NCBI RefSeq assembly: GCF_007904105.1
Contig: NZ_CP042325.1
Coordinates: forward strand, 248,001-312,000
Source of the DNA: Corynebacterium sp. sy039
GTDB lineage: Bacteria; Actinomycetota; Actinomycetes; Mycobacteriales; Mycobacteriaceae
DNA length: 64,000 nt
Direction of reading: 5' to 3'
How positions within the stretch are numbered: the first letter of the stretch is position 1; each line of letters opens with the position of its first letter. The notes below the pieces were generated by a model. The model saw only the letters and a program-made list of their open reading frames with translations. It did no database searches and was not told the DNA's origin. Below, piece by piece: positions 40,366 to 49,895 of the stretch. A program made the position numbers and the translations under genes.

Positions 40366-42907
40366 TCTCTGGTTGAGTACGTTGCTGACAATGCAACTGC
40401 CGACGCACCTGATCATCACACTCCGCGAGTATTCTACCGAGCGCACTAGGCACCTTTGCAGTGGCAAGATAGTTGCGGTAGAGTTCCCGAGCCCGAGGAA
40501 TATGAGGATATAGTCCTCGGATGATGAGATTAGCAATCTCAATGGGGTGCTCTTGCCAGACAGTACTGAGCTGAGCAAAAAACTCATCTGCATAAGACTC
40601 TGGCATAGGCACCTGGTGCGGAGCATTAAACGCACGCAGCAAGGCTTTGATCTGATCATTCGACCATGCGCCAGGTTGACCAACCATATGCACAATTTTT
40701 TCCTTCATCGCCCACTCAGGCGCACAGTGCTGCGCCTCTAAAAACGCAAGCTCAGTATCAAGCGTTGTGTCTTGCGCACGATGTGCTTCAAGCTCCTGGT
40801 CACGTAGCGCGTCGATTGCCGCTAAAGCCTTAAGTAAAGACCACTCCACATCATGGGTAATCTCTAACCCAGGGACCTCACCACCAAGTAGGGCACGCAA
40901 TCGTGGTGCGGCACGATCAGCCGTGAGCGCACTGAGCGCAAGAATAAGCCCACGGGCATACACCAGCTGCTGATCGCTTGCTGGAGGTGCGCTGTGCACT
41001 AAATCCCATAGTGTGTCACTCCAACTCTCTAGAACAGACAGTTGTTGCGTGGGGGAGGTATAGTAGCGAGCTGCATGAAAAGCATGCTGCACAATATGGG
41101 TGAGCACGCTGGTATTACTTTCGCCATAGCTATGTGCTGCAGCAATATCCACAAATTCGCGTGTACTCAGCTCGCCGTCGCGAGTGAGATTCCATAGAGC
41201 TGTCCAAATAACAGCACGGCTTAATTCAGAATCAATACTGCTCAGGGCAGATTTAATGCTCGCTAAGGAACGCTGATCAAAACTGATTTTGGCATAGGTG
41301 TGGTCATCATCATTGACCACAATGAGGTCGGGAGCTGCCATGCCATGTACAGGAACGGGTGTGGCAGGGGCGTCGAGAAGCACATCATGGGTGCTCGTGC
41401 GAATGAGCTGCGTGCCAGAAAAATGATAAAACCCAACATTGACGCGGTGCGGGCGAATGGGAGTATCCGGCAAAAAGGAGCGCTGGTGGATGGTGAGGTC
41501 AGCAATGTGCTCGCCAGAGAGTTGGAGTTCGGGACGCAATTCATCCGGTCCGCTGGTACGCAACCATCGTGTTGCCCAATCCTGGAGGTCATGTTCGGTG
41601 TATTGCGAAAGTACCGTGAGGAAATCGTCGAATGTGGCGCTGGAAAAAGCATACGAGCGGAAATAATCCCTGGCTGCGGCATAGAAATTCTCTTTGCCCA
41701 CAAAGTGCACTAATTGTTTGAGCACGGCAGCGCCCTTGGCATATGTAATACCGTCGAAGTTTTGCCGCGCAGCATCAACATCAGGAATATCTGCTTTAAT
41801 GGGGTGCGTCGTAGGCAATTGATCTTGCACATATGCCCAATTCTTGCGATTACCTGCAAAAATTGCCCATGCCTGTGTGAATGTAGTGGCAGCGACACTA
41901 GCGTCAGCACCCATATATTCAGCAAAGGACTCTTTGAGCCAAAGGTCATCCCACCAGCGAGGAGTGACCAAATCACCAAACCACATATGGCTCATCTCGT
42001 GCAAAATAGTGTTTGCGCGTGCCGCGTGCTGACTCTGGGTCGGACGAGAACGGAAAATATAGGACTCGGTAAAAGTGACCAAGCCTGGGTTTTCCATCGC
42101 GCCAAGGTTATATTCAGGCACGAAGATACTGTCATACTTGCCCCACGGGTAGGCAAAACCAAAGTTTTCGTGGAAAAAACTCAACCCCTGTGCGGTGATT
42201 TCACTGATTTCTGCGTCGGCGTAGCGTGCCATTGACGCACGAGTCCACACACCAATCTCTACTTCCTGCCCCTGTGGACTCGTCCACGTATCAGCAAAGG
42301 CACAAACATAAGGGCCGGCAGCAAAAGCAACAAGATAGCTTGATAGTGCTGGGGTAGGGGCAAAAGTATATGTGGTTGTTGTGTCCTGCTCGTGCTTATC
42401 GACGGATTGCGCTACGGATTTTTGATTAGATAATCCCACCCAACCTGCTGGAACGGTAAGAGAAGTATGGAATATGGTTTTCAGATCAGGTTGGTCAAAG
42501 CAGGGGAAGATACGTCGTGCGTCGGAAGGCTCAGAATGAGAATACACATAGGTGGTGTTGTCATGTGGGTCGTGGAACCGATGTAATCCCTGACCAGTGC
42601 GCGAATACTGGGAATGTGCCCAAATATCGAGTTGGATCATGTGGCGAGCTGGTACTCTAAGCCGTATCTTTGCGTCTGCGAACTCAAAGGCACACTCGGT
42701 GCCGGATAATGTTACGCGATCGACCTGCTGGCCAAGATAATCCAGCTCAATGTCGCCAGTAGTGCTGGTGAGGGTGAGCGTGGTGTGTACAGGGAAAGTA
42801 TCTGCTTGTGGTGCTTGGCTCAGGTCGAGGTGAACCGCTTGGCTGTGGAGGGTAATCTCAGCACTGCGCTTGCGTGCTGTATCTAGGCTAACGTTTGATG
42901 AAGCCAT
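40358..42907 (-). CDS. pepN: Aminopeptidase N (M1 family)
   Basis: This 849-residue zinc metallopeptidase removes N-terminal residues from peptides. The substrate-binding motif GAMENPG lies near residue 268, and the zinc site HEMSHMWFGDLVTPRWWDDLWLKESFAEYMG near 303 gives HExxH plus the downstream Glu. The N-terminal beta saddle (SEPSDARRIFPCFDQPDLKTIF) and a long helical C-terminal domain are complete. The length fits actinobacterial PepN. The 3' end runs 8 bases into convergent accD4, with no room for a terminator. Confidence 0.95.
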   Translation of the reverse strand: MASSNVSLDTARKRSAEITLHSQAVHLDLSQAPQADTFPVHTTLTLTSTTGDIELDYLGQQVDRVTLSGTECAFEFADAKIRLRVPARHMIQLDIWAHSQYSRTGQGLHRFHDPHDNTTYVYSHSEPSDARRIFPCFDQPDLKTIFHTSLTVPAGWVGLSNQKSVAQSVDKHEQDTTTTYTFAPTPALSSYLVAFAAGPYVCAFADTWTSPQGQEVEIGVWTRASMARYADAEISEITAQGLSFFHENFGFAYPWGKYDSIFVPEYNLGAMENPGLVTFTESYIFRSRPTQSQHAARANTILHEMSHMWFGDLVTPRWWDDLWLKESFAEYMGADASVAATTFTQAWAIFAGNRKNWAYVQDQLPTTHPIKADIPDVDAARQNFDGITYAKGAAVLKQLVHFVGKENFYAAARDYFRSYAFSSATFDDFLTVLSQYTEHDLQDWATRWLRTSGPDELRPELQLSGEHIADLTIHQRSFLPDTPIRPHRVNVGFYHFSGTQLIRTSTHDVLLDAPATPVPVHGMAAPDLIVVNDDDHTYAKISFDQRSLASIKSALSSIDSELSRAVIWTALWNLTRDGELSTREFVDIAAAHSYGESNTSVLTHIVQHAFHAARYYTSPTQQLSVLESWSDTLWDLVHSAPPASDQQLVYARGLILALSALTADRAAPRLRALLGGEVPGLEITHDVEWSLLKALAAIDALRDQELEAHRAQDTTLDTELAFLEAQHCAPEWAMKEKIVHMVGQPGAWSNDQIKALLRAFNAPHQVPMPESYADEFFAQLSTVWQEHPIEIANLIIRGLYPHIPRARELYRNYLATAKVPSALGRILAECDDQVRRQLHCQQRTQPETT

Positions 42908-43292
42908 AGATTACTCTCCAACCAATAATGAACAAACCAGAAAAGAACGAGGCTACAAGTACAAAAGACCAGTGTGGAATGGCGTTGTCATTGATCAATG
43001 ACCAGATGAATAGTCCGCCGATAACAGTAGCTAGCCATACTTGAATACCAAAGCGCACACTAGATGAGTGTGGTGCTTTTGCTCGTGATTCTGGCGAGGC
43101 GAGACGGCGTATCTGGTTAGCCCACGCAAGTGAGGTACCCATAGCGAAGGTAAAAAAGGTAAAGAGGATTTCTAATACATTCAAGCCACCGTGTGCGATT
43201 CTTGCCAGAATTGCAAAAACTGCGATTGCTGCATAGTCGAAATGGAAGTAGGGCATGACATATGCTTCTAGCCCTTGCTTATCAGAATTCAT
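42888..43292 (-). CDS. DUF3054 family membrane protein
   Basis: The 134-residue protein has four hydrophobic segments and the DUF3054 pattern: FAILARIAHGG early, FFTFAMGTSLAWA, then IQVWLATVIGGLFIWS and FVLVASFFSGLFIIGWRVIYGFI. The family occurs in actinobacteria and has no known function. The gene's 3' end overlaps the start of pepN by 20 bases, so they are probably co-transcribed. The alternative start at MPYFHFDYAA (43256) is closer to the usual family N-terminus. Confidence 0.8.
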   Translation of the reverse strand: MNSDKQGLEAYVMPYFHFDYAAIAVFAILARIAHGGLNVLEILFTFFTFAMGTSLAWANQIRRLASPESRAKAPHSSSVRFGIQVWLATVIGGLFIWSLINDNAIPHWSFVLVASFFSGLFIIGWRVIYGFIKR

Positions 43293-43370
43293 GAGGCAAG
43301 CCTTTCTTATACAATTTTCTACTTTGCTATAAAAACTAGCTCTTAGTTTAGCGCTTTTAAGTGGCAGAAT

Positions 43371-44456
43371 TTAATTTTTTTCGCTCGCAAGTGCGCCTAC
43401 TTGCACTCCACTGCCTCGAATAGCGGAATAAGCGTAGAGAAGCCAGCCAATGGCAGTGATAATCACAAATGACAAAATCCGATACGCAAAGACTGCGCCA
43501 AAAGCATCAGCAACGGTCATGCCGGTAGCCACCAGAGCACTGGTCATTGAGGCTTCAACTGGACCCAGCCCAGCAGGGGTAACTTGGGCAGTACCGGCGA
43601 TTTTAGAGGTCACAAAGGCGAGGGTGACTCCAAGAATCGTGGTGTTATTTTCGATATGGATGACACCTGGTAGCACATCAGTCACTGCTCCCACGCACAA
43701 CCATAACGCAAGAATATCAAGCACCCAATTGGTCAAAGACAGTAGGGAAATCCAACTAAACTTCCAGAAAGACAAGCGCACATTCCCAAGCTGATCGACG
43801 TGTTCTTCTAGCTTTTCGACGCCATCCAATACTGGGCGGCGTCGAAGGCGATTCCAAAAGCGCAATACCTTGACCGCTATCTTCTTAGTGTGCTGAGGAT
43901 GATTGGTAGCAGCATAGACTACCAGAGCAAGGGCACTCATGAATAGGGCGGAACATACCAGCGGTGTGAGCGAAAAGCTGGCATTGAGGAAGAAAATCGC
44001 AATCAGGCCAAGGGCAATGAGCCACATCGTCGACAGTGCTCCTGACACAATAATGAACCAGGAACTAATGAGCACGCTGACCTGCCATTTACGCATGGTA
44101 TGGAATTGATACACCGTAGAGATAGCAGCGCCCCCGGGGAAAGTCGACGACCAGGAGTTTGATACGAGAGTCAGATGTAAAGTATGGCGCAAAGGGATAT
44201 GACTGCCGCCTGCTTTAAGGAGTAATCGCATAACCTCTGCCATAGCCACAATGGAGATAAAGATGGAAAGGAATGCGACAATGAGCAGGAGTGGATTGGC
44301 GTGCACCACATTGTCATAGCCCTGGGCAAGGAAAGGCATTTTATCGCGAAGCAAAAAAGCAACAAAACACAAGATGACAAGTGGGCTGAGAAACCTCACC
44401 CACTTGTTGTGCATAAAACGCCCAATGGCGCCGGGAGTCTTATTGTTTTTCTTCAC
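43371..44456 (-). CDS. Lysylphosphatidylglycerol synthase TM-region/UPF0104 family protein
   Basis: The 361-residue protein has about eight hydrophobic helices. The family-type segments are LTLVSNSWSSTFPGGAAISTVYQF, WKFSWISLLSLTNWVLDILALWLC, and SKIAGTAQVTPAGLGPVEASMTSALVATGMTVADAFGAVFAYRILSF. The last is characteristic of UPF0104/LPG-flippase-like proteins (PxGxGxxE motif). No synthase domain is fused. It overlaps the end of the mmpL gene by 17 bases, so a joint function at the envelope (lipid movement) is plausible but inferred. Confidence 0.82.
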   Translation of the reverse strand: MKKNNKTPGAIGRFMHNKWVRFLSPLVILCFVAFLLRDKMPFLAQGYDNVVHANPLLLIVAFLSIFISIVAMAEVMRLLLKAGGSHIPLRHTLHLTLVSNSWSSTFPGGAAISTVYQFHTMRKWQVSVLISSWFIIVSGALSTMWLIALGLIAIFFLNASFSLTPLVCSALFMSALALVVYAATNHPQHTKKIAVKVLRFWNRLRRRPVLDGVEKLEEHVDQLGNVRLSFWKFSWISLLSLTNWVLDILALWLCVGAVTDVLPGVIHIENNTTILGVTLAFVTSKIAGTAQVTPAGLGPVEASMTSALVATGMTVADAFGAVFAYRILSFVIITAIGWLLYAYSAIRGSGVQVGALASEKN

Positions 44457-46797
44457 GGATTCTTTGGATCAACTCAGAGAAGGGAACAAGTTCATTATTA
44501 TCAGTTGCTGCCCGCCCACTACGACTTGCAGTGTTATGGACTGGCTGCACAGCGTCAATACTAAGCTCAGTATCCTCACTTGGCGTAGGCGGAGCTGGTG
44601 GCGTAGGGCTTGGCGTAGGCGGCGTTGGCGGAGGAGCAACAGGCACTGTTGCTGTTTTGGGCACCGCAATGCCACCGCGATTACCATGCCCAATCTTCGC
44701 GCTGAGTTTTTTGACAAACTGTGGTGCCCACCAGTTATCAGTGCGCAGTAGATGCATCACTGCTGGAACAAGGAGCATACGAATCACAGTGGCGTCGAAA
44801 AGCAAGGCAAAGATCATGCCAAAAGCAATGTATTTCATCATGACGATTTCTGAGAAGCCGAAAGCGCCACACACCACAATCATGATCAGTGCCGCAGCGG
44901 TAATAATGCCGCCGGTATGGGCGGTTCCCGCTATGATGGAGCGGTCTGTGGTATTGCCCTTGGTGCGTGCCTCTACCATGCGAGAAACGAGAAAAACCTC
45001 ATAGTCGGTGGAAAGCCCATACACAATGGCAATGATGAGCATGAGCACTGGACTCATCAATGGTCCAGCGGTGAAGTTAAAGATACCGGAGCCAATACCA
45101 TGCACAAACATCAGGGTGAGCAGACCAAGTGTGGAACCAAGCCCGAGTACGGTCATAATGATGGCTTTAAGCGGCAGCACCATAGAACCAAATACCAAAG
45201 ACATCAGGAGGAAAGTGGCCAGAATAATATAGAGCGCCATAAAAGGAGCGCGATCAACAAGCGCTTCGATAGATTCCACGCCAAGAGCGGGTGTGCCGCC
45301 GATGAGTAGCTCCACTCCTGCAGGTGCTTCAATCGCACGCAGCTGCTCAATAACGTGCTCATTGTCGTCTCTATCTGTAATGCCGGCAGATAGTACTGTC
45401 ACTCCGTTAACAGTTGCAGAATAACTAAAACGGCTCGTTAAGCCCTCGATTTTATTCGCTTGAGCGTATATCGGAATGAGCTGATCATTCGAGGCATTTT
45501 TGACGATAAGTTTTACTGGATCAGTTCGGAAATTAGGGAACTGTTCATCAAATTTTTGCTGGGCGACGCGCACCTGATGATCTGGCGGCAAGTAGGTTTC
45601 ATTCAGTCCACCAAACTTAATTCCGGTCAGTGGAACTGCCAAGGCAATAAGACCAGTAACGATAACAACAGTAACTACTTTGGCGTGTTTAATTGCCCAC
45701 TGTGGAATTTTATACCACCACGTATCTTCAATACGCTTACCTACTCGTGAGGTTTTCCGAATGGTGAAAGCATCAATTTTGGTGCCAAGAACACCGAAAA
45801 GAGCTGGCAGAACCGTAATGGATAGTAGTGCTGCCAAGGCAACTGCGCTAATTGCGCCATAAGCAACTGATTTGAGGAATGCTTGTGGAAAAATCAAGAG
45901 TGCCGATAGGGCGACTGCAACCATGGCTGCAGAAAAAGCCACTGTTTGTCCAGCGGTAGCCGTCGTAGTGCGTACTGCGGTTTCTACGTCGTTGCCTTTA
46001 TCTAGTTCTTCGCGGAAACGAGACACCATGAACAGGCCGTAGTCGATGGCTAGACCAAGACCTAGGAGCGTGATAACAGATTGCGCAAACACGTTGACCT
46101 GTGTGGATTGTGCTAAAAGTGCTAGTACCCCCATAGAACCTAAGATGGACAAACCACCAACAATAAGGGGCATGAATGCGGCAATGACAGAGCCAAAAAC
46201 AATGAGCAGGAGCACACCGACCAATGGCAGCGCATAGAGTTCAGCACGACGAATATCTCGAGTCATGCCCTCATCGAGTGCGTCTGCAACTGCAGTTGCC
46301 CCTGCAACACTGACAGATACTCCTGGAAAGTGAGGTGCCAGCTGTGACTCAATCGCACGGAAATCCTTGAGGGTTTGTTCGTCATCGCCTTTGAGCGCAA
46401 TGGCAGCAAAAGCAGTGGTGCCATCGGCAGAGACAAGCGACTTATTGCGTGGGCGCTTTTGATCGAAATAGCTATTGATACTGGCAATGCGATCAGGATT
46501 ATTGCGTTGTAGCTCGCTTAAGTAAGTAGATATAGCCTCAAATTGTGCAGAAGAACTAATGCCTGAGGGATCGTCGAAGAGCATGATGACATCACCAGAG
46601 CTATCTCTACCGAATGTTTCTTCCTCGATAGCAGCAGCTTGTGTGGAAGCCGAATGCGGATCTTCCCAGCCTTCTTGGCTCATGCGATCATTGAGTTTTG
46701 TGCCGCATAGCGCAAAGAGCACCAAGATAAGCAAGGTGACCACGATGGGGATGATACGACGATGGCGATAGGAAAAGCCACCCCAGAGAGAAAACAT
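44440..46797 (-). CDS. MmpL-family lipid exporter (CmpL1/MmpL3-like)
   Basis: The 785-residue RND transporter has the MmpL layout: helix 1, a large extracellular loop, five helices with GLAIDYGLFMVSRFREELD (Asp-Tyr proton relay), a second loop, and a second block with YGLSTDYEVFLVSRMVEARTKG (second Asp-Tyr). A Pro/Thr-rich cytoplasmic tail (TPPTPSPTPPAPPTPSEDTE) ends the protein. MmpL3-type proteins flip or export trehalose monomycolate. Its place close to the mycolate genes, between an NYN protein and UPF0104, supports that substrate, but motifs alone cannot fix it. Confidence 0.9.
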   Translation of the reverse strand: MFSLWGGFSYRHRRIIPIVVTLLILVLFALCGTKLNDRMSQEGWEDPHSASTQAAAIEEETFGRDSSGDVIMLFDDPSGISSSAQFEAISTYLSELQRNNPDRIASINSYFDQKRPRNKSLVSADGTTAFAAIALKGDDEQTLKDFRAIESQLAPHFPGVSVSVAGATAVADALDEGMTRDIRRAELYALPLVGVLLLIVFGSVIAAFMPLIVGGLSILGSMGVLALLAQSTQVNVFAQSVITLLGLGLAIDYGLFMVSRFREELDKGNDVETAVRTTTATAGQTVAFSAAMVAVALSALLIFPQAFLKSVAYGAISAVALAALLSITVLPALFGVLGTKIDAFTIRKTSRVGKRIEDTWWYKIPQWAIKHAKVVTVVIVTGLIALAVPLTGIKFGGLNETYLPPDHQVRVAQQKFDEQFPNFRTDPVKLIVKNASNDQLIPIYAQANKIEGLTSRFSYSATVNGVTVLSAGITDRDDNEHVIEQLRAIEAPAGVELLIGGTPALGVESIEALVDRAPFMALYIILATFLLMSLVFGSMVLPLKAIIMTVLGLGSTLGLLTLMFVHGIGSGIFNFTAGPLMSPVLMLIIAIVYGLSTDYEVFLVSRMVEARTKGNTTDRSIIAGTAHTGGIITAAALIMIVVCGAFGFSEIVMMKYIAFGMIFALLFDATVIRMLLVPAVMHLLRTDNWWAPQFVKKLSAKIGHGNRGGIAVPKTATVPVAPPPTPPTPSPTPPAPPTPSEDTELSIDAVQPVHNTASRSGRAATDNNELVPFSELIQRIREEKQ

Positions 46798-46803
46798 ATA
46801 CCA

Positions 46804-47484
46804 CTAATCCTGTTTGTTAGAAATAAGTGCAGAAAGAGGACGGAATGGTTGTAACCAAGCACCTTCATCAGGAAGGCTATCAAGATTGACTCGTGGCAAA
46901 GGTTCACGAAAAGCGCCAGGGATGTCTTCTAAATCGACGAACGTGAGCCGTTCATCATTGACAGCCCACGGACAGAGTTCGTGGAATCCGAGGATAGTTA
47001 CGGATACTGATTGCTCTAGTAGCTGCTCGATAACCTCACCAAAGTTCTGCCCATCAGCACTGGCAATGACCACCCCACGCAATGCGCTTTGATTATTGGA
47101 GTTGTCGCTAGAGCGGGCAAGGTGATCCCTAATATGGGCAACCATGTCTGGATCCACATCAGTTTCTTCTGTGCGCTTGGGTTTGGCAAAGACTGCGAAA
47201 CCAACATTGCGTAGTGCCTCTACCCAAGGGCGCACTACTTCAGCTCCTCCAGGGGTGACATTAACAAAGATACTGCCTTGCGCCTCTACACGAGTACCAC
47301 AGCGATGACTCAACGTGCCTGCTTGTGCCAGTAGCCAACGACCAATAGCGTCAAAGCGCGGGCGATGTGCTGCGGCAGGACGCCCACCAACGATTTCACC
47401 AAGTCCCATATCTAGGTTTGGAGCATCCCATACAAAGAGCAGCGTATCGCGTGTATCTTGGTGCTGCTGTGAGTGTTCGCTCAT
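46804..47484 (-). CDS. NYN domain (LabA/DUF88-type) protein
   Basis: The protein of about 226 residues has an NYN (PIN-like nuclease) fold: [17 protein letters not shown] with the first acidic residue, [10 protein letters not shown], then [16 protein letters not shown] and [31 protein letters not shown] with further acidic positions. RNA-processing activity is assumed from the fold. I start at ATG 47484: it overlaps the trmB stop as ATGA and is preceded by GGAGG six bases upstream; the ATG at 47496 lies before that site. Operon order is trmB, NYN, mmpL, UPF0104. Confidence 0.85.
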   Translation of the reverse strand: MSEHSQQHQDTRDTLLFVWDAPNLDMGLGEIVGGRPAAAHRPRFDAIGRWLLAQAGTLSHRCGTRVEAQGSIFVNVTPGGAEVVRPWVEALRNVGFAVFAKPKRTEETDVDPDMVAHIRDHLARSSDNSNNQSALRGVVIASADGQNFGEVIEQLLEQSVSVTILGFHELCPWAVNDERLTFVDLEDIPGAFREPLPRVNLDSLPDEGAWLQPFRPLSALISNKQD

Positions 47485-48272
47485 ACTCGCCTCCATAAAA
47501 ACTCGGTAATAACGTGATCTTTGTCTAGACCTTTGCCCTCAAACTTGGTAATGACTTGGCGATCAACCAGTTGGGGGCACTGCGGCCAAGGAAAGCCCAT
47601 ATACTCTAATGATGGCTCCACATCGACTAATTCGCTAATCCACTCGGCATAATCGGCATGGTCAGTCGCTACGTGCAATACCCCACCAGGTCTTAGCCTA
47701 GTCGCAATGAGATTCAGTACGCCAGACTGAATGATACGGCGTTTATGATGGCGCGCTTTAGGCCAAGGATCAGGGAAGAAGATACGCACTCCGTCGAGAG
47801 AATTTGGCTCTATCATACGCGTGAGCACTTCGACACCATCACCGCGTATCATACGGATATTATCAATCTCATTTCGTACAACTGCGCCTAGTAACTTGGC
47901 CAGACCCGGTTTGTATAGTTCTACCGCAATGATATTGGTATCTGCTTCAAGGGGCGCCATTGCTGCGGTAGACGTGCCGGTGCCAGAGCCGATTTCGACG
48001 ATGGTCTTTGCGTTTTCTCGCCCAAACCACTCAGCGATATCAATTTTTTCATCACTGAGCACTGTGCCTAGGCGAGGCCAATGTTGTTCCCATAGTGCCT
48101 CTTGATTTTCCGTCAAGGTGCCGCGTCGAAAGCTGACGGTGCCAAGCCTAGGATAATCAAGGTCATTATCAAAAACTGTATTGAAATCAGTTTGTGGTGG
48201 TCTACCTGAACCACGCTGAGTAGTAGAGCTGTGATCGTGACCATTGTGGGAGTTTGGAGCAATATCAGACAT
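47481..48272 (-). CDS. trmB: tRNA (guanine-N7)-methyltransferase
   Basis: TrmB makes m7G46 in tRNAs with SAM. The SAM-binding segment is [27 protein letters not shown] (about residue 90), followed by [12 protein letters not shown] and the family signature [19 protein letters not shown], then [14 protein letters not shown]. The first 45 residues are a hydrophilic extension ([19 protein letters not shown]). It is the first gene of the minus-strand unit that includes the NYN protein and MmpL. The start faces the divergent unknown gene at 48354 across 81 bp. Confidence 0.93.
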   Translation of the reverse strand: MSDIAPNSHNGHDHSSTTQRGSGRPPQTDFNTVFDNDLDYPRLGTVSFRRGTLTENQEALWEQHWPRLGTVLSDEKIDIAEWFGRENAKTIVEIGSGTGTSTAAMAPLEADTNIIAVELYKPGLAKLLGAVVRNEIDNIRMIRGDGVEVLTRMIEPNSLDGVRIFFPDPWPKARHHKRRIIQSGVLNLIATRLRPGGVLHVATDHADYAEWISELVDVEPSLEYMGFPWPQCPQLVDRQVITKFEGKGLDKDHVITEFLWRRV

Positions 48273-48353
48273 CTCAACTATTGTGCCTGTTTACGAGAAT
48301 TAGAGCAATATGCTAGATTCTTTCTAGCTAAAATCTTCTAGGGGGCGGGGTAT

Positions 48354-49514
48354 ATGGCTGATGTTTTTAGGCAAGTTTTGCGCTGGTTAGATGAGCAGCC
48401 TATTGGTTGTCCGCTGGCTGGGGAGTTGGGGCGTATTATCGAAGAGCTCACTGGAAAAATCCGTTTTACAGTGTGTTTTGTGGGTGCTGATTCTTTATGT
48501 GTTGGCTCTCGTGATGCAGAAGCTACCGGTTATTGTTATGTGCGTAGTGCTTGGCCGGTGTTGTCACAGCGCGTAGAAATAGTCATTGCTATTTATGATG
48601 AGGAACACATTATTTATGCGCAGCATCGGGCACGGATGCGCGCTGGTCCTAGTTATTTTCATGTGGTGTCTCGGCAGGAGTTTGAGCACGAGGAGTTGGC
48701 ACATATTGCGGCTCAGATACCGCAGGAAGAGATCACGCGGGTGCGTCGTAGAATGCTGCATGGTGAGTTAGCTGCATTGGCGCGGAAATATCCCGATCGT
48801 TTTCCAGTTGCCTTATCGGCAGTGTTATCTGAGTTGTCGGCGGAATCTTTGGCGATGCCTGCTGCACGCGTGGCGGTATTAGGTCCAGATGAGCGCCAAA
48901 GCCGGAGTGTTGCCGATCAGCTTGGCCACCAATGGACGCTGGTGAATATCGCCCGTGGCGCAGATCTTGCCATTGTCGTCGCGCCGCAGGGTGGGTGGCT
49001 ACCGGATCACGTTTCATTACTGGATCATGCTTTTCGACGCACCGGCAGGCTAATAAGCACTGCTCCTCTTCCTTATGGCTGTCATATTCCGGCAGTGATT
49101 GTGTCCCAATGTGATATGTACCAGTGGGATCAACTTATTCATAAGCAGTTGGCGCATGAAATCTTCTTAGCGAATCATCAGTGGGAACGTGGTTCTGGAG
49201 CGCATCTGGTGCAACAAAAACGGATAAATAAAATAAGGCGGCACTTAAGAGAGCTGGATTATAAGCAGCTAAAAGCCCGTGCTCGTCAGCATGGTTTGGC
49301 GCTTGCGCGTATTGAAATTTTTGCTTGGTGTGAGATTGTATTGCTGAGCATTATGATGTGTTGTGGTTTGGCGAGGTTGGGACTGCCGTGGCATATCAGT
49401 GGGGTGTGTTGTGTGGTGGTTACGAGTATGCGTGTTTATGGGGCTTGGCGGTTAGCAAAGAAAACATGGATGCGTTCTGTTGTAGAGAAAATAGGGGAGC
49501 GGTATGTTGTTTGA
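48354..49514 (+). CDS. Conserved-looking protein of unknown function with a C-terminal membrane segment
   Basis: I do not recognise the family. The 386-residue protein has a soluble N-terminal part of about 310 residues with scattered Cys, His and Arg, a hydrophilic helix (QQKRINKIRRHLRELDYKQLKARARQHG, about 295-322) that may form a coiled coil, and two hydrophobic helices near the C-terminus (IFAWCEIVLLSIMMCCGLARLG and ISGVCCVVVTSMRVYGAW). A membrane-anchored cytoplasmic protein is the likely topology. AGGGGGCGG lies upstream of the ATG. Its 3' end overlaps the small downstream gene by 11 bases, so they form a unit. Confidence 0.65.
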   Translation: MADVFRQVLRWLDEQPIGCPLAGELGRIIEELTGKIRFTVCFVGADSLCVGSRDAEATGYCYVRSAWPVLSQRVEIVIAIYDEEHIIYAQHRARMRAGPSYFHVVSRQEFEHEELAHIAAQIPQEEITRVRRRMLHGELAALARKYPDRFPVALSAVLSELSAESLAMPAARVAVLGPDERQSRSVADQLGHQWTLVNIARGADLAIVVAPQGGWLPDHVSLLDHAFRRTGRLISTAPLPYGCHIPAVIVSQCDMYQWDQLIHKQLAHEIFLANHQWERGSGAHLVQQKRINKIRRHLRELDYKQLKARARQHGLALARIEIFAWCEIVLLSIMMCCGLARLGLPWHISGVCCVVVTSMRVYGAWRLAKKTWMRSVVEKIGERYVV

Positions 49515-49758
49515 TGAGTTATTACCTGGAACATATCCCGGTGAGACGGGGATGGTCATTTTGCATGATGATGATTTGGATGGTGTTGCTGATCGGATGA
49601 CGGCAATGGAATATACAGGCAACTATGAAGTTTATGTGTCACCCGGACATCTCTATCATCAGGGGGACTCTTTAACGGAAGTTACCCCCAAAAGTAGTGA
49701 TTTTGGGAAAGGAAATAAAGGACATTTTAGTGATTGGATCTGTATTGAGCGGGGGTGA
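49504..49758 (+). CDS. Small acidic protein of unknown function
   Basis: This 84-residue open frame begins with ATG inside the last codons of the upstream gene, preceded by GGGGAG. It reads MLFDELLPGTYPGETGMVIL, then an acidic DDDLDGVADRMTAMEYTGNY stretch that resembles a calcium-binding DxDxDG loop, and a short C-terminus. No signal peptide or membrane helix. The overlap with the preceding gene argues that it is real. Function unknown. Confidence 0.5.
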   Translation: MLFDELLPGTYPGETGMVILHDDDLDGVADRMTAMEYTGNYEVYVSPGHLYHQGDSLTEVTPKSSDFGKGNKGHFSDWICIERG

Positions 49759-49895
49759 ACTGCAGGTAAACACTTTATTTATCGTGATTCATCGTGCCTG
49801 CTGTGTCGCATTTCTATTTTCAGTGCGATAAAGCGCTAGTGTGGAAGTTACGAACTGCTTATATTTAGATACAGATAACAATGTCAGGAGAATTG

